Below, in pieces: positions 1 through 7,406 of a stretch of DNA of 15,955 nt. This DNA comes from Planctomicrobium sp. (lineage in GTDB: Bacteria; Planctomycetota; Planctomycetia; Planctomycetales; Planctomycetaceae), in assembly GCA_018659505.1 (NCBI GenBank), contig JABJMI010000694.1:1-15955 (forward strand), written 5' to 3'. Position 1 is the stretch's first letter; every line of letters begins with the position of its first letter. A model generated the notes under the pieces. The model did not search any database. It saw only the letters and a list, made by a program, of their open reading frames with translations, and was not told where the DNA came from. A program made the translations under genes and the position numbers.

Positions 1-365
<365 letters not shown>

Positions 366-378
366 AAATGATTAGAGC

Positions 379-403
379 TAGGAATTAGGAATTAGGAATT
401 AGG
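379..403 (+). repeat. Heptad tandem repeat (TAGGAAT), left arm
   Basis: Three full copies of TAGGAAT plus a partial TAGG run in exact tandem. A degenerate array of the same heptamer lies in reverse orientation at 490-522, so the two could pair across an 86-base spacer in the 16S trailer RNA. Heptanucleotide tandem repeats of this kind are known as dispersed intergenic repeats in some bacteria; assignment to a family is inference. Confidence 0.7.
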
Positions 404-489
404 TTTAGCAATAAACTTTTTTCTGAAACCGAACCCGAAACTCTCCATAAGGAACTAGCGGGATGAAGAAGCAGGTTGGATTTATCCTT

Positions 490-522
490 CCTAATTCCTA
501 ACTCCCATTTCCTAGTTCCTAA
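490..522 (-). repeat. Heptad tandem repeat, right arm (inverted, degenerate)
   Basis: Read on the minus strand the segment is a run of heptamers TAGGAAC, TAGGAAA, TGGGAGT, TAGGAAT and a partial TAGG. It keeps the seven-base period of the array at 379-403 but in opposite orientation and with substitutions. Together they form a long imperfect inverted repeat. Confidence 0.6.
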
Positions 523-586
523 CAAAAACTTTCCCAGTTTCAGTGATGCGTTAAAAATTAATAATCGCATACGTTAGATTACATTC

Positions 587-606
587 TTCCAGCAGCAATG
601 CTGGGA
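587..606 (+). other. Short hairpin with GCAA tetraloop in 16S trailer
   Basis: CCAGCA (589-594) pairs with TGCTGG (599-604) around a GCAA loop, a member of the stable GNRA class, and the stem extends by a U-G and a U-A pair. It sits between the mature 16S end and the terminator, where rRNA processing could occur. A role is not shown. Confidence 0.4.
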
Positions 607-634
607 ACACGTTCACCAACCATGCATATAGCGG

Positions 635-671
635 AACAGCCGTAAGATCACCTAGATCTTACGGCTGTTTT
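635..671 (+). terminator. Intrinsic terminator of the 16S rRNA transcript
   Basis: AACAGCCGTAAGAT (635-648) is perfectly complementary to ATCTTACGGCTGTT (656-669), and an extra C-G pair (649/655) closes a five-base loop. The stem runs into TTTT at 668-671. It lies on the same strand as the rRNA about 280 bases past its end, with nothing coding in between, so it most likely ends transcription of a 16S-only unit. Confidence 0.85.
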
Positions 672-759
672 CGTATGCGCTGTGCAGTTTTACAAAATGC
701 TGAACTCAATGCTGTGACGCCAGACACTTAAAGTGTCCGAACAAACTATGAATTCAAAG

Positions 760-798
760 CCCACTTAGCCCCCGGTCATTGACCGGGGGCTAAGTGGG
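760..798. repeat. REP-like G+C-rich palindrome
   Basis: Nineteen bases (760-778, with core TTAGCCCCCGGTCA) are followed after one base by their exact reverse complement (780-798). It has no T-tract on either side that would mark a simple terminator. Its core, CCCCCGGT paired with ACCGGGGGCTAA, recurs at 4119-4143 between two convergent genes. That recurrence suggests a dispersed palindromic repeat family. Confidence 0.75.
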
Positions 799-914
799 GT
801 GGGAGCTAAGTTGGGCGGGTTGATTAGTTCGACGAGTTGTGCACAAGTTCTTAGAATGCTGCGATTCGGTGTTAGAGTATTTTACTTTCGCGAAGAACTT
901 CTCATGAGAATTGA

Positions 915-1718
915 ATGAAGACGATTCGTCTGCGGATTGCATATAACGGCACTCACTACTCTGGTTGGCAGACTCAACCGGAGCGGAAGACTGTGCAATC
1001 TGAGGTCGAGGCTGCGATTGAGAAGTTGACTCGACAAAAGGTCAATCTCTTATGTGCGGGTCGCACCGATGCAGGAGTTCATGCCCTGGGGCAGGTCGCG
1101 AGTTTTCGGAGTGACTTTAAAATTCCGCCGCATCGCTGGCGTCCTGCATTGCAGTCGAAGTTGCCAGAGGACATTGTCATTCTGGAATCGGACGAAGTTC
1201 CGGAAGACTTCCACGCCACCTACGCTGCGATCTCCAAACGGTATCGCTACGTGATTTATAATAGTCAGGTTGATCATCCGTTTTGGAAAGACTTCGTCTG
1301 GCGAATCGCTCAAGAACTAGATGCGGAGAAAATGAACGAGGCAGCACAGTCTCTCGTCGGGAAGCATGACTTCCGTAGCTTCGAATCACATTGGCCGAAT
1401 AAGGCAACGAGTGTCCGCACGATCAAAGCGGTCTCAGTACAGCGACTCAAACAATGGGATCTCTGGTCTCCTGCACATACAGGAGTTGCAGAAGATCAAG
1501 CGAAGTTAGACGGCGACTTTATCGTTCTTGAAATCGAAGCGGACGGCTTCCTCTACAACATGGTGAGAACGATTACCGGAACCCTCGTCAATGTAGGGCG
1601 CGGACGCTGGCCTATCAAAGATGTGCAGCGAATTCTCGATGCCCAAGACCGCAAAATCGCAGGCGGAACCGCACCTGCTAGCGGGCTGTATCTTGCTCAA
1701 GTCTACTACGAAGTATAG
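915..1718 (+). CDS. truA: tRNA pseudouridine(38-40) synthase TruA
   Basis: TruA converts uridines 38, 39 and 40 of the tRNA anticodon arm to pseudouridine in the cytoplasm. The 267-residue protein has the family signature AGRTDAGVHALGQVASF, with the catalytic aspartate at residue 52, the conserved KRYRYVIYN stretch near 108-116, HDFRSF near 151-156, and the C-terminal GFLYNMVRTITGTL (211-224) and GTAPASGL (251-258) motifs. Length is normal for the family, apart from an extra loop near 177-200. The ATG at 915 has only a weak purine-rich stretch upstream, but the N-terminus MKTIRLRIAYNGT is that expected of the family. Its last 13 bases overlap the end of the convergent Nudix gene. Confidence 0.96.
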   Translation: MKTIRLRIAYNGTHYSGWQTQPERKTVQSEVEAAIEKLTRQKVNLLCAGRTDAGVHALGQVASFRSDFKIPPHRWRPALQSKLPEDIVILESDEVPEDFHATYAAISKRYRYVIYNSQVDHPFWKDFVWRIAQELDAEKMNEAAQSLVGKHDFRSFESHWPNKATSVRTIKAVSVQRLKQWDLWSPAHTGVAEDQAKLDGDFIVLEIEADGFLYNMVRTITGTLVNVGRGRWPIKDVQRILDAQDRKIAGGTAPASGLYLAQVYYEV

Positions 1719-2239
1719 AGAGATAAAATTCCCATAGCTGCAAAGACTTTGGGGTCGACGCAGGTTTTTGATGTTTCTTTGCGTTTGAGCCACGCTCCGA
1801 TTTTCTTGAGAGGAATGACATGGACTTTGATGTCTTCTGATTCATCTCCTCCACCTTCTGCAACCTGCTTCACACCTCGGACTAGGAAGAAGTCGATCAT
1901 CTCGGTAACCATCCCGGCTGACGTCGGACCGGAGAAGATATATTCGAAGTTCTCACCGGCGAAGCCGGTCTCTTCAATAAGTTCACGCTCCGCTGCCAGT
2001 TCGAATGCTTCTGTTTCGGAACCTGCAATATCTCCTGCGAGACCAGCGGGAAGGTCGACCACTTTCTTTTGGACCGGCGGACGGAACTGTTCGGTGAGAA
2101 CAAGTTCATCGTTCTCAGTGACCGCAACGATGGTAACGACTCCGCTGCCTTTAGTGCGGTCAGCGAATTCCCAGTGTCCGCGCTTCATCAATTGCAAATG
2201 TTGACCACGGTAGAGTGTTTCCAGTTTTTCGCGTGGCAT
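1706..2239 (-). CDS. Nudix hydrolase, ADP-ribose pyrophosphatase-like
   Basis: A Nudix-fold hydrolase that probably cleaves a nucleoside diphosphate linked to another moiety, such as ADP-ribose; the substrate is inferred from the PAGL lead-in, which resembles the ADP-ribose pyrophosphatase group. The metal-binding end of the Nudix box, RELIEETGF, is intact and the upstream glutamate is present. The glycine of the canonical GX5E part is displaced: PAGL lies about five residues further from the box than usual. I place the start at ATG 2239 (MPREKLETLYRG, 177 residues) because AAAGGAAAGAAG sits directly upstream as a ribosome binding site. An in-frame ATG at 2314 would add 25 residues but has no such site. 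The gene converges on truA and overlaps it. Confidence 0.88.
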   Translation of the reverse strand: MPREKLETLYRGQHLQLMKRGHWEFADRTKGSGVVTIVAVTENDELVLTEQFRPPVQKKVVDLPAGLAGDIAGSETEAFELAAERELIEETGFAGENFEYIFSGPTSAGMVTEMIDFFLVRGVKQVAEGGGDESEDIKVHVIPLKKIGAWLKRKETSKTCVDPKVFAAMGILSLYTS

Positions 2240-2360
2240 CTTCTTTCCTTTGATCGCGGGCAGTCTGATTGTGTTCGCTATGAATCTTAATAAAGAACGT
2301 GAATCAAATGCCATCGTTTGAATTCAAAGATCAATTTCTCGGGCAAGAGGTCTTCATAAA

Positions 2361-2385
2361 TACAAGCACGACGCGCGAGCGAGTG
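2361..2385 (+). repeat. Dispersed 25-base repeat, copy A
   Basis: The segment starts TACAAGCACGACGCGC and ends GCGAGTG. It differs by one base from the copy at 15319-15343, and related copies lie at 10153-10177 and, inverted, at 10195-10219. All four are outside genes. From memory, similar sequences are frequent between genes in planctomycete genomes; that needs a genome-wide count. Confidence 0.75.
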
Positions 2386-2420
2386 GACCGTAGTGCTCAC
2401 TCACGTACAAAGAATAAGTA

Positions 2421-2452
2421 AAAAGAATCCCACATCAGAGGTGGGATTCTTT
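2421..2452 (-). terminator. Hairpin resembling an intrinsic terminator (minus strand)
   Basis: AAAGAATCCCAC (2422-2433) pairs perfectly with GTGGGATTCTTT (2441-2452) around a seven-base loop. Read on the minus strand the stem ends in five T residues, the pattern of an intrinsic terminator. No minus-strand gene lies upstream of it; the nearest gene in that direction, the sulfatase, is on the plus strand. It may instead be a dispersed repeat or the end of an unrecognised small RNA. Confidence 0.45.
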
Positions 2453-2571
2453 GAAGGGATGCTGCGTTCATGTAAACTTGAACAGAGATGTGAGTCATTA
2501 CTATCAAGAAATCTGAGCGATTGGAGCACGTCCGACGCAGCAGGTTTGTTGTGGAATAAGAAAGAGAAACG

Positions 2572-4104
2572 ATGTTTGCGAAATTCAAGAAGAGAACGCG
2601 GTTTGTCGACACACATACCAGCCAGTATTTTGAAAGTGTCCGCAGTCGATTATTTTCGAGTCCTTTAATGCGCAGACTATCGACGCAAGCCTGCTTGCTT
2701 CTCTTGGTCGCGATCCCGCAACTCTTAATTGTTCATTTAGTTGAAGCCGATCAACCCCAACGTCCCAATGTTATTCTCGTCATGGCAGACGACATGGGCT
2801 GGGGGCAGACTGGGTATTACAACCACCCTGTTCTGAAAACTCCCAATCTGGATGCGATGGCTGCGAACGGACTGAGGTTTGATCGGTTTTATGCTGGTGC
2901 TCCCAACTGTTCACCAACTCGCGCCACTGTCCTGACAGGCAGAACCAATGATCGCACAGGAGTTTTGAATCATGGCGTTCCATTAAGACCACAAGAGAAA
3001 ACAATTGCTCAAGCTTTAACGAAAGCAGGCTATGCGACAGCTCATTTTGGTAAATGGCATGTGAACGGAATGCGTGGACCAGGTGCTCCTATTTTTAAAG
3101 ATGACATCCGCAGTCCAGGAGCCTTTGGATTTGAATACTGGCTCTCGGTGACGAATTTCTTCGACCGTAATCCGATTTTAAGCCGCATGGGAGAATTCGA
3201 AGAGTTCGCAGGTGATTCGTCTGAAATTGTTGTTGCCGAGGCAATTAAATTCATCACCAAACAAGTAAAAAGTGAACAACCATTCTTCACTGTCATCTGG
3301 TACGGGACACCACATAGCCCATTCATGGCGAGCGAAGATGATCAATCACATTTCCCAAAGCTGAAAGATCCCTCACTAAGTCACTATGGGGAACTCGTTG
3401 CCATGGATCGTAGTATTGGGGCTCTTCGGACAGCTTTGAAAAAGATGAAAGTCGCAGAGAACACTTTTTTCATGTTCAACAGCGACAACGGAGGACTCCC
3501 CAAAATCACACCTGATACGGTAGGCGGATTACGCGGATTTAAGAATTCCGTCTACGAAGGAGGACTGCGAGTCCCTGCAATTATCGAATATCCAGCGAAG
3601 ATCACCACCCCTCGGATTACAAATCATCCAGCCGGAACTGTGGACATCTTCCCCACCATCGTCGACTTACTCGATCTTCCGGAATCTTCTATGTTGGAAG
3701 TCCGAGATGGGATTTCATTAGTTCCACTACTCGAACAGGAAATTCAAACACGCGAGAAGCCTCTTGGATTTCGTCACACGGATCGGGTTGCCATCATCGA
3801 CAATGACTACAAATTGATCACTCAAAAAATCGGCAGCGCGAAGTACGAACTCTACAACCTCAAAGAAGATCAAAGCGAAAAAAAGAACCTTATCGTTCAA
3901 CAACCAAAGGTTGCCAAACGAATGATTCAGGTGTTGCAAAACTTTAATGACTCCATCGAAAGCAGTGTCGCTGGTAATGATTACCCTGAGAAGAAAGTCA
4001 TCCCCGCTGATCCCGGACCCAGTACATGGATGGAACTGGAAGAATACAAACCCTACCTGAAAGGATGGAAAGATCGTCCAGAGTTTAAACGGTATATTAA
4101 GTAA
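2572..4104 (+). CDS. Secreted type I (formylglycine-dependent) sulfatase
   Basis: This is an alkaline-phosphatase-fold arylsulfatase that hydrolyses a sulfate ester; the substrate cannot be told from sequence, though planctomycetes carry many sulfatases aimed at sulfated polysaccharides. The signature CSPTRATVLTGR places the cysteine that becomes formylglycine at 113 and the conserved arginine at 117. Metal and active-site residues are visible: MADDMGWG (Asp73, Asp74), GKWH (160-163), TPHSP (His248), SDNGG (Asp305, Asn306) and Lys324. A signal peptide with RR at 34-35 and hydrophobic core near 40-58 ends around VEA-DQ, so it is exported. The listed start gives 510 residues with a long basic lead; ATG 2668 (MRRLSTQACLLLL) would give a conventional signal peptide and is a real alternative. 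An FGE-type activating enzyme is not encoded here. Confidence 0.94.
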   Translation: MFAKFKKRTRFVDTHTSQYFESVRSRLFSSPLMRRLSTQACLLLLVAIPQLLIVHLVEADQPQRPNVILVMADDMGWGQTGYYNHPVLKTPNLDAMAANGLRFDRFYAGAPNCSPTRATVLTGRTNDRTGVLNHGVPLRPQEKTIAQALTKAGYATAHFGKWHVNGMRGPGAPIFKDDIRSPGAFGFEYWLSVTNFFDRNPILSRMGEFEEFAGDSSEIVVAEAIKFITKQVKSEQPFFTVIWYGTPHSPFMASEDDQSHFPKLKDPSLSHYGELVAMDRSIGALRTALKKMKVAENTFFMFNSDNGGLPKITPDTVGGLRGFKNSVYEGGLRVPAIIEYPAKITTPRITNHPAGTVDIFPTIVDLLDLPESSMLEVRDGISLVPLLEQEIQTREKPLGFRHTDRVAIIDNDYKLITQKIGSAKYELYNLKEDQSEKKNLIVQQPKVAKRMIQVLQNFNDSIESSVAGNDYPEKKVIPADPGPSTWMELEEYKPYLKGWKDRPEFKRYIK

Positions 4105-4118
4105 TGTCAGAGTTCGTT

Positions 4119-4143
4119 CCCCCGGTGGATCACCGGGGGCTAA
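4119..4143. repeat. REP-like palindrome between convergent sulfatase and dnaB
   Basis: CCCCCGGTG (4119-4127) pairs with CACCGGGGG (4131-4139) around GAT, and CTAA follows. The core matches the longer palindrome at 760-798. Lying 15 bases past the sulfatase stop and 53 before the end of dnaB, it could stop transcription from either side, but neither strand shows a strong T-tract. Confidence 0.65.
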
Positions 4144-4163
4144 ATTCTTGCTTTCTATGTTGT

Positions 4164-4180
4164 TTCAATCTCAGATTGAA
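4164..4180. terminator. Weak stem-loop just past the dnaB stop
   Basis: TTCAATC (4164-4170) pairs with GATTGAA (4174-4180) around TCA, starting about 16 bases beyond the dnaB stop codon on the minus strand. The stem is A+T-rich and has no clear T-tract, so the terminator call is tentative. Confidence 0.25.
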
Positions 4181-4195
4181 GTAGATCAATCCTAC

Positions 4196-5578
<1,383 letters not shown>

Positions 5579-5624
5579 ATCGTCGGGTTCTCATTTTGCA
5601 AGTTAGCGAAATGAAACTCCTCAA

Positions 5625-5661
5625 TAAAAGGAGGCATCCCGCCAGCGAACTGACGGGATGC
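5625..5661 (-). terminator. Terminator or attenuator between rplI and dnaB
   Basis: Read on the minus strand, GCATCCCGTCAG (5661-5650) pairs with CTGGCGGGATGC (5645-5634), fully paired if one U-G wobble is allowed, around a UUCG loop. CTCCTTTTATT follows. The wobble is an A-C mismatch on the plus strand, so the structure favours minus-strand RNA. It sits 38 bases after the rplI stop and 55 before the dnaB start, so it either ends the ribosomal-protein transcript or dampens readthrough into dnaB. Confidence 0.7.
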
Positions 5662-5699
5662 GCAGTCTAATTGATAAATCAAGCGACTATTTCAATGAA

Positions 5700-6212
5700 C
5701 TACTTTATCGAAGCGGTTGGGACAACCCAGACTTTGACTTCTGTTTTGACGCCCAAATCAAGCTTCAACGGAATTGTATACATTCCCAAAGACTTGATAG
5801 GACCTTCCATGTCGACATTTTCAGGAGGAACATCGTAACCGGCTGTGATCAATGATTTGCTGACATCAGCTGCGACAATCGAACCGTAAAGTTGACCTTC
5901 GTCAGTCGCGTTTGCTTCAAGTGTGACAGAGTAGTTCTTGATCTTTTCGCCAAGAGCTTTCATGTCCTTGCGACGATTGACAAGTGCTTCGTCTTGTCGT
6001 TTACGATGGCTTTCGACCATCTTTTTATTAGCATCAGTCGCAACTGTCGCCAATCCCATAGGGACGAGATAGTTGCGGGCGTAACCAGGCTTGACCCGAA
6101 CGATACTCCCCTGTTCACCCAAACTAGGGACATCTTCAGCGAGAAGCAATTCGATTCCACCGAGTCGGTCCTTAGAACGAATACGTTGTCCGCGTTTACG
6201 TTGAACGACCAT
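5700..6212 (-). CDS. rplI: 50S ribosomal protein L9
   Basis: L9 binds 23S rRNA domain V near the base of the L1 stalk and helps keep reading frame. The family core starts at IELLLAEDVPSLGEQGSIVRVKPGYARNYLVPMGLA, which matches the conserved N-terminal domain (LLEDV..LG..G..V.VK.GYARN.L.P.GLA). An A/K-rich connecting helix follows, then a C-terminal domain with GQLYGSI. I choose ATG 6212 (170 residues) because AGGAG lies seven bases upstream; an upstream in-frame start at 6245 lacks a site. Even so the protein carries a basic N-terminal extension of roughly 20 residues (VVQRKRGQRIRSKDRLGG) before the normal start of the family, which I recall as common in planctomycete L9. It lies 54 bases after ssb; the usual rpsR is not between them. 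Confidence 0.95.
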   Translation of the reverse strand: MVVQRKRGQRIRSKDRLGGIELLLAEDVPSLGEQGSIVRVKPGYARNYLVPMGLATVATDANKKMVESHRKRQDEALVNRRKDMKALGEKIKNYSVTLEANATDEGQLYGSIVAADVSKSLITAGYDVPPENVDMEGPIKSLGMYTIPLKLDLGVKTEVKVWVVPTASIK

Positions 6213-6266
6213 AATCAAACTCCTGAAGCGATCTTCTGATCGCAAATCTTAAACTATGCGAATGAA

Positions 6267-6758
6267 TTAAAATGGGACGTCGTCATCGGCAACGCCTGAT
6301 GATGGTCCTGAATCATAAAATGAATCGGTCGACTGATCACTAGAATTGTTATTTTCTTGTGGTCGACTTTGACCTTGATTGGAAGGTCCTCTGGAACCTC
6401 CTCCGCCGCCACCGCTATCACCACGGCTGCCTAACATCGTCATGTTTTCGCCGACGACAGAAAGTTTGGAGCGTTTTTTTCCAGTCTCTTTGTCATCCCA
6501 TGTGTCGAGTTGTAGGCGACCTTCGATCAAGACGGGACGTCCTTTAGAGAGGTATTCTCCGGCAACTTCTGCCTGACGCGCCCATAACGTAACATCTACG
6601 AAAGTTGTCTCTTCGCGTTTCTGGTTTTGTTGTTTGTCAAACCAAGTTCGACTAACAGCTAAACCAAGATTTGCGACGGCAGTACCGCTTGCGGTGTACT
6701 TGACCTCTGGATCTCGTGTTAAGTTCCCGACGAGAATGACTTTATTGAAACTTGCCAT
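6267..6758 (-). CDS. ssb: Single-stranded DNA-binding protein SSB
   Basis: SSB coats single-stranded DNA during replication, repair and recombination. The 163-residue protein has an OB-fold domain over about residues 1-110 (MASFNKVILVGNLTRDPEVKYT, then FVDVTLWARQAE and KGRPVLIEGRLQLDTWDD), followed by a Gly/Ser/Gln/Asn-rich flexible linker with six glycines in a row. It ends in DDDVPF, the acidic tip that docks partner proteins. Size and layout are typical. The ribosome binding site AAGGGG lies about seven bases before ATG 6758. It sits 32 bases downstream of rpsF and upstream of rplI in one transcription direction. Confidence 0.97.
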   Translation of the reverse strand: MASFNKVILVGNLTRDPEVKYTASGTAVANLGLAVSRTWFDKQQNQKREETTFVDVTLWARQAEVAGEYLSKGRPVLIEGRLQLDTWDDKETGKKRSKLSVVGENMTMLGSRGDSGGGGGGSRGPSNQGQSRPQENNNSSDQSTDSFYDSGPSSGVADDDVPF

Positions 6759-6790
6759 GCTTTACCCCTTAACTCTTCGTCAATTTTCAA

Positions 6791-7222
6791 CTACTCGTCG
6801 CTGTCGTCGCCGTCATCTGAGTCGTCGCTATCTGCACCAGATCCTACAGCAACTGGCTCTGGTTCATCATCTGAGTCAGAGCCTAGATTAGTAGGTTGCT
6901 CGAACTGCTGAGTCAAAAGTTCGAAGAGAGTCTCTTCATGCTCAAGCAGCATTTGTCGAATGACAACTTCATTCAATTTGCAAATTCTAGCGAACGCATC
7001 AACCTGTGATCCGTCCATTTTGAAATATGTCAGGTAATGCAAACCTTTGCGATGCCCCTCAATTTCGTAGGCAAGTTTGCCTTCCTGCCAAGGCGAGGTC
7101 ACGACGATCTCAGCTTCGCACCGTTCCAGGATTTCTTTGACAATGCCTTCAGTTCCTTGAGGATCCTGAGCATAACGACCACTGTCGAGTAGAAACATAC
7201 ATTCGTAAAGTCGTTCAGCCAA
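6791..7222 (-). CDS. rpsF: 30S ribosomal protein S6 (TTG start, acidic tail)
   Basis: S6 sits on the 30S platform and pairs with S18. The family core runs from LYECMFLLDSGRYAQDP through GKLAYEIEGHRKGLHYLTYFKMDG to NEVVIRQMLLEH. I choose the TTG at 7222 because AAGGGG lies six bases upstream, the same site as at ssb, and because it puts the start directly at the family's normal N-terminus (143 residues). The longer frame from GTG 7339 would add 39 residues unlike S6 and has no binding site. The last 30 or so residues are an Asp/Ser/Glu-rich acidic tail, longer than usual. The gene is followed by ssb; its partner rpsR is absent from the block. A 184-base leader separates it from pth. Confidence 0.92.
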   Translation of the reverse strand: MAERLYECMFLLDSGRYAQDPQGTEGIVKEILERCEAEIVVTSPWQEGKLAYEIEGHRKGLHYLTYFKMDGSQVDAFARICKLNEVVIRQMLLEHEETLFELLTQQFEQPTNLGSDSDDEPEPVAVGSGADSDDSDDGDDSDE

Positions 7223-7406
7223 TGTTTTCCCCTTGAGTTCTTCTCGTCGTGCTAGAGGTTTTTTCTCGTACAACACATTCGTCAACACAACACTCTGATG
7301 TGCTTCAAATAGTTCTCTGTCATGGTGAGTAACATTCACAAATCAATGACAGGTCACGAAAAAATATCTCAAACGCTGTAAGTATTAAAAGTGTTTTAAA
7401 AATGTT
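7223..7406 (-). promoter_or_regulatory. rpsF leader region with a possible regulatory stem
   Basis: This gap is unusually long for the block. On the minus strand CTGTCAT (7352-7346) pairs with ATGACAG (7323-7317), enclosing a GTGA/TCAC inner stem with an asymmetric internal loop, a shape that could bind protein. Leaders bound by the S6-S18 complex are known in many bacteria, but they carry a CCG element, and I find no CCG trinucleotide anywhere in this leader. So a different or no control is possible. The region near 7370-7400 is A+T-rich and may hold a promoter. Confidence 0.3.
7229..7234 (-). promoter_or_regulatory. Ribosome binding site that sets the rpsF TTG start
   Basis: AAGGGG on the minus strand, six bases before TTG 7222. 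It is complementary to the anti-Shine-Dalgarno end of the 16S RNA seen at 350-357 and matches the site before ssb. It decides against the upstream GTG. Confidence 0.75.

Larger units (their letters stand above)
2240..2571. other. Divergent intergenic region between Nudix and sulfatase genes
   Basis: This stretch separates genes read outward in both directions, so it should carry promoters for both, but I see no convincing promoter pair. It holds one copy of the 25-base dispersed repeat (2361-2385) and a 12-bp hairpin (2422-2452). Short reading frames across it, such as those encoding KNPTSEVGFF, are translations of the hairpin and have no support. Confidence 0.6.

Noticed and set aside
385..570. 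61-codon minus-strand reading frame after the 16S gene
   Set aside because: Its sequence is made by the inverted heptad repeats; no ribosome binding site or recognisable protein.
2393..2668. 91-codon plus-strand frame and two 71-codon minus-strand frames before the sulfatase
   Set aside because: They translate the hairpin at 2422-2452 (KNPTSEVGFF and its complement) and have no start signals or domain.
7223..7339. N-terminal extension of S6 from GTG 7339
   Set aside because: No ribosome binding site, sequence unlike S6, and a well-placed AAGGGG supports TTG 7222 instead.
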